Origin: Mucilaginibacter gossypii
Lineage (GTDB): Bacteria > Bacteroidota > Bacteroidia > Sphingobacteriales > Sphingobacteriaceae
Direction of reading: 5' to 3'
Assembly: GCF_900100945.1 (NCBI RefSeq)
Contig: NZ_FNCG01000004.1
Location: forward strand, 310,001 to 374,000
DNA length: 64,000 nt
The notes beneath the pieces are model-generated. The model made no database searches. It was not told where the DNA came from and was given only the letters and a program-made list of their open reading frames with translations. The translations under genes were made by a program, and so were the position numbers. Below, piece after piece: positions 43,303 to 51,871 of this stretch (within the stretch, counting starts at the first letter, position 1; every line of letters begins with the position of its first letter).

Positions 43303-43854
43303 CTACATCACACCCAACTTCATCATTCCATAAAACAAACCGGCGCAATGCATAGCTTGTTTTATCTCGTTATTGAGCAGTAGTTGTTTTACTTCTTCAA
43401 TGGTGTATTCTTCAACAATCAGTTCCTCCAGTTCATCGAGGTGTTGGCCCTGCACCTTTTTGCCACCTTTAGTAAAATAGGTAAATGTTTGATTGTTAGC
43501 AGTGGATGGGTTACCATATACAGTGCAAATCAGTTCAAATTCGTCAAACTGGTAGCCGGTTTCTTCCAGCAATTCCCGGCGTATTGCGTGTACAGGTTCT
43601 TCGCCTGCATCAATCACACCGCCCGGAATTTCGAGCGAGATAACACCTGCGGCATGACGGTATTGTTTCACCATCAATACTTTATTGTCTTCGGTTATGG
43701 CTACTGCGTTAACCCAGTTTGAATATTCAAGTACATAGTAATCTTCAACTATTTTGCCATTTGGCATTTCGCATTTATCAATGCGGAGGGTGGCCCAGGG
43801 GCCTTTGTGGATGTATGATGATGAAAGTAGTTTCCAGGTGAGATCTTTACTCAT
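43303..43854 (-). CDS. Nudix hydrolase (ADP-ribose pyrophosphatase-like)
   Basis: A 183-residue Nudix-fold hydrolase. The Nudix box runs from GGVIDAGEEP through RRELLEETGY (about 77-101) with the metal-binding REXXEE. Size and the preceding VKQYRHAAGVISLEIP segment (about 62-77) match ADP-ribose or nucleoside-diphosphate-sugar pyrophosphatases (NudF/YffH-like) rather than MutT. Its 5' end overlaps the next minus-strand gene by 8 bp, and it converges with the NTF2-like gene 4 bp away. Confidence 0.9.
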   Translation of the reverse strand: MSKDLTWKLLSSSYIHKGPWATLRIDKCEMPNGKIVEDYYVLEYSNWVNAVAITEDNKVLMVKQYRHAAGVISLEIPGGVIDAGEEPVHAIRRELLEETGYQFDEFELICTVYGNPSTANNQTFTYFTKGGKKVQGQHLDELEELIVEEYTIEEVKQLLLNNEIKQAMHCAGLFYGMMKLGVM

Positions 43855-44251
43855 AGTTATTTTGCAGAAATTGATAGATAGCGTTACGCTTGTTTATGTT
43901 TTCGAATGATGCTCGATTGTGATTCTTCTCCAGTCGGTTAAATATAGAAATGATCTTTTGTAAGGCGGCCAAGGTTTCGTCATTAGCTGCAAAAGGTTCA
44001 TAATACATATATAACAACTGAGCTAAAGCATCCAGCTTTTCGGGCGAATAGTTTCTCTCGTTGAGTAAAATGTCAAAATCTTCGATGCTTAGTTCAAGCA
44101 GATCGTTCAATTTTAGATCATACTCGTCCTGAAGCATTTGATCAGCATGTTGAATAAATGCTTCAGGATTTGCAGCGTTTTTGAAACCTGCCAGCTTTGA
44201 TATCGAATATACGATCTTTTCAATCTCGCGTAAGATGAAGTCTTTTTGCAT
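43847..44251 (-). CDS. hypothetical helical protein
   Basis: Not recognised with certainty. The 134 residues have no signal or membrane segment and look wholly alpha-helical, with TPR-like or helical-bundle character (EKIVYSISKLAGF.., DALAQLLYMYYEPFAAND). It starts 29 bp after the stop of the TPM-domain gene and overlaps the Nudix gene by 8 bp, so it is translated from a shared transcript. Codon use and overlap support a real gene. Confidence 0.7.
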   Translation of the reverse strand: MQKDFILREIEKIVYSISKLAGFKNAANPEAFIQHADQMLQDEYDLKLNDLLELSIEDFDILLNERNYSPEKLDALAQLLYMYYEPFAANDETLAALQKIISIFNRLEKNHNRASFENINKRNAIYQFLQNNYE

Positions 44252-44279
44252 TGGTTAAGATGTGTTATACCGTGAACGA

Positions 44280-45062
44280 CTACCAGCTGCCGCTTGAGCC
44301 GCCGCCGCCGCCGCTTCCGCCGCCAAAACCACCAAAGCCACCGCCTCCGCCACCGCCGGAAAAACCTCCCCAGTCGCCACCGCCGCTCCGGCCTCCGCCG
44401 CCAAGCATGTTACCTGCCAGGAACCACCAGAATGGGCTTGCACCCCCCCTGCGACCAATGATTTGCCTGCCGCCTCCGCCGCCGCGATTGCGGAATACCA
44501 GGATCAGGATAACTACGACTATGACAATGACTATAAAACCAGCCGGGCCGCCGTTGCTTTGCTTTTGTTTTTTTGCCGCCTTATACTCGCCTTTCATTGC
44601 TTTGATAATGCTGTTGGTACCAGCATCAAGTCCGCCATAATAGTCGCCTTGTTTAAAGTGCGGTTTAAGGTCATTTTGGATAATATCCTGAGTAACGATA
44701 TCGGGCAAGGCGCCCTCGGCGCCGTAGCCGGTTTGAATACTCATTTTACGGTCGCCAATAGCAACCAATACCAATACGCCATTATTTTTGTCTTTTTGCC
44801 CTATACCCCATTTCCGTAACAGTTGAACGCCATAGTCATTAATATCATAACTCCCTGTCGATTTCAGGATCACCACTGCAATTTGCGTTGAAGTGGAATC
44901 ATTGAAGGCTACCAACTTAGTTTCCAGTCGCTGTTTATCAGCCGGGTTTAGAGTGTTGGTATAATCTGTTACGAGAGTATTGGAGCGTTCCGGAAAGTCC
45001 TGAGCAATTGCGGCAATAACGCAAAGTGTAAATCCGAAAAACAGTATAAACTTTTTGAGCAT
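44280..45062 (-). CDS. TPM-domain membrane protein with Gly-rich tail
   Basis: A 260-residue exported protein: signal peptide (to about 20, IAAIAQ), TPM domain (about 25-155; LVTDYTNTLNPADKQRLE and NDYGVQLLRKWGIGQKDKNNGVLVLVA), a basic linker, one transmembrane helix (AGFIVIVIVVVILILVF, about 174-190) and a tail of about 70 residues made almost only of Gly with Ser, Trp and Phe. This is the YgcG layout. TPM domains are linked to acid phosphatase activity in plants and to photosystem repair; bacterial roles are unclear. It lies 11 bp from the second TPM gene. Confidence 0.88.
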   Translation of the reverse strand: MLKKFILFFGFTLCVIAAIAQDFPERSNTLVTDYTNTLNPADKQRLETKLVAFNDSTSTQIAVVILKSTGSYDINDYGVQLLRKWGIGQKDKNNGVLVLVAIGDRKMSIQTGYGAEGALPDIVTQDIIQNDLKPHFKQGDYYGGLDAGTNSIIKAMKGEYKAAKKQKQSNGGPAGFIVIVIVVVILILVFRNRGGGGGRQIIGRRGGASPFWWFLAGNMLGGGGRSGGGDWGGFSGGGGGGGFGGFGGGSGGGGGSSGSW

Positions 45063-45073
45063 GTTTTTAATTT

Positions 45074-45508
45074 TTAATCGCCATCCATAAAGGCTATATC
45101 ATCCGGAAGTTCGTTTTGATCGCCATCTTGATGAGGGAAATATTTTTGGAGCTGTTCCCCGGCAATTTTAAGGCCTGTAACAATTCCTTCAACAATATCG
45201 CCATATTTAAAATGCTGCAGCATATCATCGCGGGTGGTATCCCAAAAATCGGGGGGGACAACCTGGTTAATACCGGCATCGCCTATGATGGCAAATTTGC
45301 GGTCGACGGTGGCCACATATACAAGCACCCCATGCCTGAGCTTGGTTTTATGCATATTGAGCTGTTGGAAATATTTTGCAGCACGGTCAAGAACATTTTC
45401 ACTGCACCGCTTTTCGATGCACACCCTGATTTCGCCCGATGAGCGGTGCTCGGCATCTTCAATAGCTTTGCGGATGCGCTGCTGTTCCTCTTCGTTAAAT
45501 ACAGCCAT
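45074..45508 (-). CDS. TPM-domain protein without membrane anchor
   Basis: A 144-residue protein that is essentially one TPM domain: EEEQQRIRKAIEDAEHRSSG, then EIRVCIEKRCSENVLDRAAKYF, VLVYVATVDRKFAIIGDAGI and an acidic C-terminus (DGDQNELPDDIAFMDGD). No signal peptide. It pairs with the Gly-rich TPM membrane protein (11 bp apart), and a LemA gene lies upstream. LemA/TPM pairs are a recurrent arrangement in bacteria. Confidence 0.86.
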   Translation of the reverse strand: MAVFNEEEQQRIRKAIEDAEHRSSGEIRVCIEKRCSENVLDRAAKYFQQLNMHKTKLRHGVLVYVATVDRKFAIIGDAGINQVVPPDFWDTTRDDMLQHFKYGDIVEGIVTGLKIAGEQLQKYFPHQDGDQNELPDDIAFMDGD

Positions 45509-45530
45509 ATATTTTAATTATTGATTTTGT

Positions 45531-45622
45531 GAATTGTTGAATTGTGGAGTTATTGCATCTGTGGGCTTGTTTAACTGTTGAAGTACAAGTCGTAATTCAA
45601 TAACTCAATAATTCAGTAATTC
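45531..45622. repeat. 25-bp inverted repeat between the TPM and LemA genes
   Basis: 45531-45555 (starting GAATTGTTGAATTG) is nearly the inverted copy of 45598-45622 (ending CAGTAATTC). It resembles the AATTCAATAATTCAATAA-type family elements. It is probably an intergenic repeat, not a terminator, as there is no strong T run. Confidence 0.6.
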
Positions 45623-45627
45623 AATAA

Positions 45628-46209
45628 TTAATTAAACTCTACTTTAGGGGCTTTGTCGGCACCAGGCTCGGCAGTGAAATAGCCTTTTTCAGAAAAACCG
45701 AACATTTTGGCAGTTATATTGGCTGGAAACGAACGGATTTTGCTGTTATATTCCTGAACGGCATCATTAAAATCTTTGCGCGATACATTGATCCTGTTTT
45801 CGGTGCCTTCCAGTTGAATTTGCAAGTCGTGGAAGTTGGAATTCGATTTCAGGTCGGGGTAGTTTTCAGTAATTGAAAGCAATTTACCAAGGGCCGCGCT
45901 TAGCTCACCTTGTGATGCCTGGAAAGCTTTTATTGATTCGGGTGTAAGCTTGTTGGGGTCAACTTGCACCGATGTTGCCTTTGAACGTGCCTCAACCACA
46001 GCTGTAAGGGTGCTTTTTTCAAAATTTGCTGCGCCTTTTACGGTATTAACTAAATTGGGGATCAAGTCGCTACGGCGCTGGTAATCGCTTTGCACGGCAC
46101 CCCATTTAGCTTTAACAGTTTCATCTAATTTAACCATACTGTTATAGCTGCATGAACTTAAGGACATAGCTGCAGCTATGATTAATATAACCGAGAATAA
46201 CTTTTTCAT
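45628..46209 (-). CDS. lemA: LemA family lipoprotein
   Basis: The frame reaches 46257, but ATG 46209 (MKKLFSVILII) gives a lipoprotein signal with lipobox SLSSC (Cys about 20). The 193-residue protein has the LemA coiled-helix domain: KWGAVQSDYQRRSDLIPNLVNTVKGAA (Arg-Arg-X-Asp-Leu-Ile-Pro-Asn, about 40-55) and RINVSRKDFNDAVQEYNSKIR (about 140-160). LemA proteins are anchored at the inner or outer membrane and their function is not settled. It is the first gene before the two TPM genes, on the same strand. Confidence 0.92.
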   Translation of the reverse strand: MKKLFSVILIIAAAMSLSSCSYNSMVKLDETVKAKWGAVQSDYQRRSDLIPNLVNTVKGAANFEKSTLTAVVEARSKATSVQVDPNKLTPESIKAFQASQGELSAALGKLLSITENYPDLKSNSNFHDLQIQLEGTENRINVSRKDFNDAVQEYNSKIRSFPANITAKMFGFSEKGYFTAEPGADKAPKVEFN

Positions 46210-46321
46210 TTGTTTTTCGTGTGTTTTTGTGATGTTTTGGGTTAGAGTGCAAATCACGTACCGTTGTTACAAAGGGCATGAGTTGCTGACAAGGTGTCAA
46301 GTTACGGCTTTTTGGTAAATT

Positions 46322-46402
46322 ATAGAAGGATGTGAGACGTAAGATGTGCGATATGAGAAATAATTAATGGATTTGAGATATGAGACGTGAGTTATGAGAA
46401 TG
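46322..46402. repeat. GAGATATGAGACGTGAG-type low-complexity repeat
   Basis: Degenerate tandem units of GAGAyrTGAGACGTrAG between the LemA start and the sigma factor terminator. No gene. Confidence 0.5.
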
Positions 46403-46419
46403 TTCTGTTCTTTTACCCT

Positions 46420-46447
46420 ATAAAAGCAGAAAGCCCCATCAGGGGCT
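46420..46447 (-). terminator. rho-independent terminator of the sigma factor gene
   Basis: On the minus strand AGCCCC (46447-46442) pairs with GGGGCT (46437-46432), loop of four, then TTTCTGCTTTTA. Confidence 0.7.
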
Positions 46448-46491
46448 GCGTCATTGTAAATGATTTGTATAAGGTTAATAGCGGGACCGGC

Positions 46492-47067
46492 TTATCCTGC
46501 CAGGCAATGTTCTTCGCGCATGGTTAGTTTCGCTACCATATCTTTTAAAAGCGTACGGGCACGGTGCAGTGTAGTGCGTGATAAAAGTTCGCTCATGCCC
46601 AGCGACGAACCTATTTCCTGGTGCGAGTAACCTTCAATGGCGTACATGTTAAAAACAGAGCGGTATGTTTTTGGTAATTTTTGTACCAGTTTCATCAGGT
46701 CTTTAGCTTCAAGTCCATTATCATTAAATGAGCTGCTGATAGGTATAGCGGCGGCTTCCTCTGCTGCAAAATCATCAACCAAAACTATTGGCTTTAACTT
46801 GCGATAACGTGATATGGCGCAATGTACCATGATGCGGCGGATCCATCCTTCCAAACTGCCTTCGCCACGGTAGTTTTTCATATTGCGGAACATTTTTATA
46901 AAACCTTCCTGTAATATATCCTGTGCCTCGTCTTTATCGGTTGCATAACGCATGCAAACAGCAAGCATACGTGGTGCTAATAACCTGTATAATTGTTCCT
47001 GGCTCTTCCTGTCGTTAGTCATGCAGCCATTCCATATAGTGTGTAAGCGTTCGTCGGCGGTAGTCAT
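46492..47067 (-). CDS. ECF-type RNA polymerase sigma factor
   Basis: Sigma-70 family, extracytoplasmic-function class, 191 residues from ATG 47067 (MTTADERL); upstream ATGs at 47088 and 47097 are less typical. Region 2 is about 22-85 (LYRLLAPRMLAVCMRYATDKDEAQDILQEGFIKMF and the -10-reading GSLEGWIRRI). Region 4 is about 125-180 (LPKTYRSVFNMYAIEGYSHQEIGSSLGMSE, the helix-turn-helix). No anti-sigma gene is adjacent. It is followed by a terminator, so it is separate from the LemA group. Confidence 0.92.
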   Translation of the reverse strand: MTTADERLHTIWNGCMTNDRKSQEQLYRLLAPRMLAVCMRYATDKDEAQDILQEGFIKMFRNMKNYRGEGSLEGWIRRIMVHCAISRYRKLKPIVLVDDFAAEEAAAIPISSSFNDNGLEAKDLMKLVQKLPKTYRSVFNMYAIEGYSHQEIGSSLGMSELLSRTTLHRARTLLKDMVAKLTMREEHCLAG

Positions 47068-47239
47068 TGTTCTATTATTTAAATACATGAGGTGCATGCC
47101 AATCTAAGTGCCATTTTGTAATTTATTGATTTTCAGTATTTTATTTTTTGTTGGCTTTTAAAACTGTTCGATAGCGTACGGTCAATGTGCAAAGCCGAAC
47201 GGTTTTGAGGATTTTGAACCTTCTCCCGATACTTTTAAA

Positions 47240-47285
47240 AGTCTCCCCCTTTGAGGAGAGATTTAACCGGGGATTCTTAACTTTG
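47240..47285 (+). promoter_or_regulatory. TAACTTTG box next to a CTCCCCC/GGAG repeat
   Basis: TAACTTTG (47278-47285) matches TAnnTTTG exactly and lies 31 bp before the oxidoreductase start. The nearest TTTG (47250-47253) is inside a TCTCC..GGAGA repeat hairpin and is 24 bp away, slightly too far. Confidence 0.4.
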
Positions 47286-47316
47286 CACCATCCGGGATAA
47301 AAACCCGGCATCAGTC

Positions 47317-48867
47317 ATGACAAAAGAAACAGAGATAGTTTGTCCTCCCGGGCAACAGGAAGATGAAGCAGTTTTAAAGCAACTGGCGTCAGCAGCGCTG
47401 AAAATTCCCCTGAAAAATATTTCGGCGTTAAAAATCTTAAAGCGTTCTATTGACGCGCGCGGCCGCCGTGTGGTTTACCGCATGCAGGTGAGGGTTTTTA
47501 TAGAAGAGGTCTACCAGCCTGAAATTTTTTCTGTTAATTACCCCAACGTGCAATTTGGCCGACCAGTAATCATCGTTGGTGCAGGCCCGGCCGGATTATT
47601 TGCTGCCCTGCAATGCATCGAACTGGGTTTAAAACCAATTGTTATTGAACGGGGCAAAGATGTAAAACAACGCCGCCGTGATTTGGCAAATATCAACAAA
47701 CAAGGCCTCGTTAACCCCGAATCAAATTATTGTTTTGGGGAAGGCGGGGCAGGTACTTATTCGGATGGTAAGCTGTATACCCGCTCAACCAAGCGGGGAG
47801 ACGTGACCCAGGTGCTTAAAATGTTTGTAGCCCATGGTGCTGCCGAAGATATCTTGATTGACGCCCGTCCGCATATCGGTACCAACAAACTGCCGCAGAT
47901 TATCACTGCCATGCGCGAAACAGTGCTGAACGCAGGCGGTGAGATCATGTTTGATACCAAAGTAAGTCAACTGTTGGTTGATTTTGGAAAAATTAAAGGC
48001 GTCAAAATAGCTGCGGGCGAAAAGATTATGTCAGATGCTGTGATCCTGGCTACAGGCCACTCGGCAAGGGATGTGTTTGAAATGCTGCATAGCCAAAATA
48101 TCCTGATCGAAGCTAAACCTTTTGCTTTAGGTGTAAGGATAGAGCATCCGCAAGAAATAATTGACCGCGCGCAATATCATTGCGAATTGCGAGGCCCTGA
48201 TTTGCCGCCATCATATTATAGCCTTGTTGAACAGGTTGACGACCGCGGTGTGTTTTCTTTTTGTATGTGCCCGGGCGGCATCATAGCCCCGTGCTCAACA
48301 GAAGCAGGGGAGATTGTGGTAAACGGCTGGAGCCCTTCAAAGCGAAATAACCCATTTGCCAATTCGGGTACGGTAGTTCAGATTAACCTGGAGGACGTTG
48401 CCGGCGATGATAGCGATCCTTTTAAGATGCTCAACTTTCAGAAACAGGTTGAACATGCTGCTTTTGTAGCCGGTGGCGGTAATCTGGTAGCGCCCGGACA
48501 ACGGATGGTTGACTTTGTGCAGAACCGTTTATCAAACGATTTACCCGTTAATTCATACTTGCCCGGTACTAAAAGCGTTGAACTTAAAGAATTGTTACCG
48601 GGGTGGATCAATGAGCGCTTGCGCAAAGCGCTACCGGTATTCGGTAAAAAAATGAAAGGCTATTATACCAACGACGCCATTTTGGTTGGCGTTGAATCGC
48701 GTACATCATCGCCTGTTAAAATTCCGCGCGACAGGGAGACCTTACAGCATCCACAGGTTAGGGGTTTATTTCCCTGCGGAGAGGGGGCGGGCTATGCGGG
48801 TGGTATAATTTCTGCTGCTATTGATGGAATTAACTGTGCAACTGCTGCTTTAAAAATATTATCATGA
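47317..48867 (+). CDS. FAD-dependent oxidoreductase (COG2509-type)
   Basis: A 516-residue cytosolic flavoprotein. An N-terminal domain of about 75 residues (KNISALKILKRSIDARGRR) precedes the Rossmann FAD loop PVIIVGAGPAGLFAAL (about 82-97). NYCFGEGGAGTYSDGKLYTR (about 139-158) and the second dinucleotide region ILATGHSARDVFEML are typical of COG2509. The last strand GLFPCGEGAGYAGGIISAA binds FAD. The reaction is unknown. It overlaps the DinB gene by 4 bp (ATGA), so it is the first gene of a three-gene coupled operon. Confidence 0.92.
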   Translation: MTKETEIVCPPGQQEDEAVLKQLASAALKIPLKNISALKILKRSIDARGRRVVYRMQVRVFIEEVYQPEIFSVNYPNVQFGRPVIIVGAGPAGLFAALQCIELGLKPIVIERGKDVKQRRRDLANINKQGLVNPESNYCFGEGGAGTYSDGKLYTRSTKRGDVTQVLKMFVAHGAAEDILIDARPHIGTNKLPQIITAMRETVLNAGGEIMFDTKVSQLLVDFGKIKGVKIAAGEKIMSDAVILATGHSARDVFEMLHSQNILIEAKPFALGVRIEHPQEIIDRAQYHCELRGPDLPPSYYSLVEQVDDRGVFSFCMCPGGIIAPCSTEAGEIVVNGWSPSKRNNPFANSGTVVQINLEDVAGDDSDPFKMLNFQKQVEHAAFVAGGGNLVAPGQRMVDFVQNRLSNDLPVNSYLPGTKSVELKELLPGWINERLRKALPVFGKKMKGYYTNDAILVGVESRTSSPVKIPRDRETLQHPQVRGLFPCGEGAGYAGGIISAAIDGINCATAALKILS

Positions 48868-49340
48868 CCACATCTCAAAAATTATTTAACCAGCTTCAAA
48901 GCGTTTTGTCGGGCGAACCATGGTATGGCCCCTCAGTTTATTCCATTGTTGATAATATCAGTTTTGAAGCTGCCTATGAAAAGCCCGCTGGCTCAATACA
49001 TAATATTGCCGCTATTATTTTGCACATGACCGGATGGACTGAAGAAGTAATGGACCGCATGAATGGCATGGACGCACAGTTGCCGGTTCGTGGTGACTGG
49101 CCTGAACCCGGCCTGCCCGACGAACAAAAGTGGAAATGGATTGTTGAAGATATAAAGCTGGTGAATGTAAACCTGGCAGGCTTTATCCAAAACTTCCCGG
49201 AAGAAAAATGGAACGAGCCTGTTACCAAAAAGGGCGGAGAAGCCGGAGAAACTTACGAATACCAGGTGACCGGTTTGATACAGCATCATATTTATCATTC
49301 CGCGCAAATTGCTTTATTAAACAGGATGATCAATGGCTAA
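48864..49340 (+). CDS. DinB-family protein
   Basis: A 158-residue four-helix-bundle metalloprotein-like DinB/YfiT-type protein. Metal-binding His candidates are in AAIILHMTGW (about 53) and IQHHIYHSAQIALLNRM (His about 141 and 145), the usual DinB triad. Some members are thiol-dependent S-transferases (bacillithiol or mycothiol); this one cannot be assigned. It is translationally coupled to the flavoprotein (4-bp overlap) and overlaps the CoA-binding gene by 8 bp. Confidence 0.87.
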   Translation: MTTSQKLFNQLQSVLSGEPWYGPSVYSIVDNISFEAAYEKPAGSIHNIAAIILHMTGWTEEVMDRMNGMDAQLPVRGDWPEPGLPDEQKWKWIVEDIKLVNVNLAGFIQNFPEEKWNEPVTKKGGEAGETYEYQVTGLIQHHIYHSAQIALLNRMING

Positions 49341-49698
49341 TAAAAAAACATTAATATTAGGGGCAACGCCAGATACCAGCAGGTATGCCAATTTTGCGGC
49401 TACCCGTTTGGTTGAACGCGGGCATACCATTGTTAATGTCGGCGTAAAAACGGGCGAAGTAGCTGGCGTACCTATTGAAAAACCTGAAACCATACACCGT
49501 GATATTGATACCATAACGCTGTATGTTGGCCCACAAAATCAACCTTCGTTGTATGATTATATATTGAACACAAAACCCAAACGGATCATATTTAACCCTG
49601 GTACTGAAAACAGCGAACTGAGGCGCAAGGCTAACGAGCAGGGCATCGAAACGGAGTATGCCTGTACGTTAGTAATGTTATCGATAGGACAGTATTAA
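49333..49698 (+). CDS. CoA-binding domain protein (YccU-like)
   Basis: A 121-residue single Rossmann-type CoA-binding domain. KTLILGATPDTSRYANFAA (about 5-23) is the nucleotide loop; GVPIEKPETIHRDIDTITLYV and the FNPGTENSELRRKANEQGIE segment (about 90-109) are typical of the family. Members are conserved but of unknown function. It overlaps the DinB gene by 8 bp and ends the operon. Confidence 0.9.
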   Translation: MANKKTLILGATPDTSRYANFAATRLVERGHTIVNVGVKTGEVAGVPIEKPETIHRDIDTITLYVGPQNQPSLYDYILNTKPKRIIFNPGTENSELRRKANEQGIETEYACTLVMLSIGQY

Positions 49699-49717
49699 GC
49701 TCGAAGTCTAAGTCGAT

Positions 49718-49767
49718 AGTTCAAAGTCGGATGTCTGTCAGACATGATCAGATTAATACTTTGAACT
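49718..49767. repeat. AGTTCAAAGT inverted repeat between convergent genes
   Basis: AGTTCAAAGT (49718-49727) pairs with ACTTTGAACT (49758-49767), and GTCTGTCAGAC (49733-49743) is a small palindrome inside. It is flanked by GTCTAAGTC and GACTTTGGACT units. It seems to be a family intergenic element; it may also stop transcription between the convergent genes. Confidence 0.6.
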
Positions 49768-49803
49768 TGTAGGGCTTAGGACTTATGACTTTGGACTCTC
49801 AAC

Positions 49804-51687
49804 TCACTCTCCGCTGTTAAAGGCCTGCATATCTATCAGTTTCCTGTACAAACCATTGTTTTGCAATAATTCCAAATGCGAGCCACGTTCAACAATGCAG
49901 CCATTTTCAAGAACGAGAATGATATCTGCATTTTGTATGGTGCTTAAACGGTGGGCTATTATAAGCGATGTCCGGTTCTGCATTAGGTTGTTCAATGCTT
50001 CCTGTACCAGTTTTTCGGATTCGGTATCCAATGCAGAGGTAGCTTCGTCTAATAGCATGATTGGCGGGTTGTTGAGCACCGCGCGTGCAATACAGATCCG
50101 CTGGCGCTGGCCGCCGGACAATTTTGTGCCGCGGTCGCCGGTATTGGTTTGATAGCCATTTGGCGTTTCCATAATAAAGTTATGGGCATTGGCTATTCGC
50201 GCAGCCGCTTCAACCTCTGCCTGCGTTACACCTGTTTTACCAAAAGCGATATTGTTAAAAATGGTATCATTAAATAAAATGGACTCCTGGTTAACTATAC
50301 CCATTAAAGCTCTTAATGATTCCATGGTAACGGTTTGGATATTTTTACCATCGATAGAGATCGTACCAGATTGAGGCTCACTGAACCGGGGCAGCAGATC
50401 CATCAAAGTTGATTTTCCTCCGCCGGATGGCCCGACAAGGGCTACTGTTTTTCCTTTCGGAATTTCGAAGTTAATGTTTTTAAGTACATATTTTTCAGTT
50501 TCAATCAATGACTTTCCGGTATCAGCGGATTGCTTAACATCAGGTTTAACTGCATAAGCAAATGATACATTTTCAAATGTAACCTTGTCTTCAAAGCCGG
50601 TAAGTTCTGTGGCATCAGGAGCGTTAACAATTAGTGGTTTCTCATCTATTAGCGCCAGTACGCGTTCGCCTGCTGCTATGCCGGAGTGAATGTTACTAAA
50701 AGAATCTGAAATTGCTTTAGCCGGACGCATAACTTGCGAAAAAAGGGCAATGTAAACAATAAAATCCGAGGCGGCTAAAGTGCCGGTGCCGCTTATAATT
50801 AGCGAGCCACCATATAACACGATGCCGGCAACCATTAAAACGCCTAAGAATTCGGATACAGGCGAGGCCATTTGCTGCCTCTTGGCCATTGATCGGGTAA
50901 TTCTTGAATATTCCTTGTTTTCGTGATCGAAACGGTCTTTTATAAATGAAGCAGCATTAAATGCTTTTATGATCTTAATACCCGATAATGCTTCATCAAG
51001 ATTACTGATCATGTTGCTATAGGTTTGTTGTGATTCGGCGGCCTGTTCTTTAAGCCGTTTAACTATCCTTGATATTATAAACGCCGAAACAGGAATTATC
51101 AGCATGGAAAACAAGGTTAGTTTAACGGATATTACAAACAGCATTATCAGGTAGGCTATCAATTGAAAAGGTTCTTTGAAAGCAACCTGTAAAGTACCGG
51201 TAACCGAAAACTGCACCACCTGCACATCTGCTGAAATTTTTGAAAGGATATCGCCCTTGCGTTCATTACTAAAATAACCAAGGTGCAGGTTCATTACATT
51301 GTTAAATACAGTACGGCGAAGGTTAAGCAATGTATAAATACGCAGGTTTTCCATTATGCGCTGCGATAAATACCTGAATAAATTACTAAGTAAAACTGAT
51401 GTAACGATTGCTATGCAAACAAACTTTAAAGCGCCAAGCGGGCCATAATGTTGATTAGCTGTATGAGCGAAAAATTCAAAGTCCTTAATAGGGTCCCACC
51501 AGTTTTTGGGTTTAACAATTACGGCATTTGCAGCGTGTTTATCAAAAATTGTAGTAAGTAAGGGTGCAAGCAACGCTATATTGAGCGTATTAAATATTAC
51601 CGAGAACAACGTGCATATAAAATAAGGGAATGCAAATTTTCCTATAGGACGAGCGAATGACAGAAGCCTGAAATATATCTTCATCAA
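49804..51687 (-). CDS. MsbA-like ABC exporter (fused permease-ATPase)
   Basis: A 627-residue half-transporter. The N-terminal six-helix export domain (about 15-330) is followed by a nucleotide-binding domain with Walker A GPSGGGKST (about 417-425), signature LSGGQRQRI (about 520-528), Walker B MLLDEATSALD (about 540-550) and the switch His in IIAHRLSTIQ. The size and the large extra loop near residue 50-75 fit the MsbA/lipid A or lipid-linked-oligosaccharide group in Bacteroidota. Its proximity to glycosyltransferase genes suggests an envelope substrate (lipid A), but this is inferred. Confidence 0.93.
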   Translation of the reverse strand: MMKIYFRLLSFARPIGKFAFPYFICTLFSVIFNTLNIALLAPLLTTIFDKHAANAVIVKPKNWWDPIKDFEFFAHTANQHYGPLGALKFVCIAIVTSVLLSNLFRYLSQRIMENLRIYTLLNLRRTVFNNVMNLHLGYFSNERKGDILSKISADVQVVQFSVTGTLQVAFKEPFQLIAYLIMLFVISVKLTLFSMLIIPVSAFIISRIVKRLKEQAAESQQTYSNMISNLDEALSGIKIIKAFNAASFIKDRFDHENKEYSRITRSMAKRQQMASPVSEFLGVLMVAGIVLYGGSLIISGTGTLAASDFIVYIALFSQVMRPAKAISDSFSNIHSGIAAGERVLALIDEKPLIVNAPDATELTGFEDKVTFENVSFAYAVKPDVKQSADTGKSLIETEKYVLKNINFEIPKGKTVALVGPSGGGKSTLMDLLPRFSEPQSGTISIDGKNIQTVTMESLRALMGIVNQESILFNDTIFNNIAFGKTGVTQAEVEAAARIANAHNFIMETPNGYQTNTGDRGTKLSGGQRQRICIARAVLNNPPIMLLDEATSALDTESEKLVQEALNNLMQNRTSLIIAHRLSTIQNADIILVLENGCIVERGSHLELLQNNGLYRKLIDMQAFNSGE

Positions 51688-51871
51688 ATTATTTTAAAAG
51701 TGCAAAGCTAATAGTAATTAAGTAATTAAAGTGATCAAAAATATAGAAGCTGCCGGGGGCATTTACTAATACTTACAGCTGACAGAACCTGGCCTGTTAG
51801 AAACTATCCGATTTTATATACCTTTATCAAAGATTGTGCTTAAATACATCAGGCATATCAACGTTAAAAAA

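Noticed and set aside
44251..44640. Proline-rich plus-strand open frame
   Set aside because: It is the complement of the Gly-rich tail of the TPM-domain protein; polyproline is the mirror of GGN codons.
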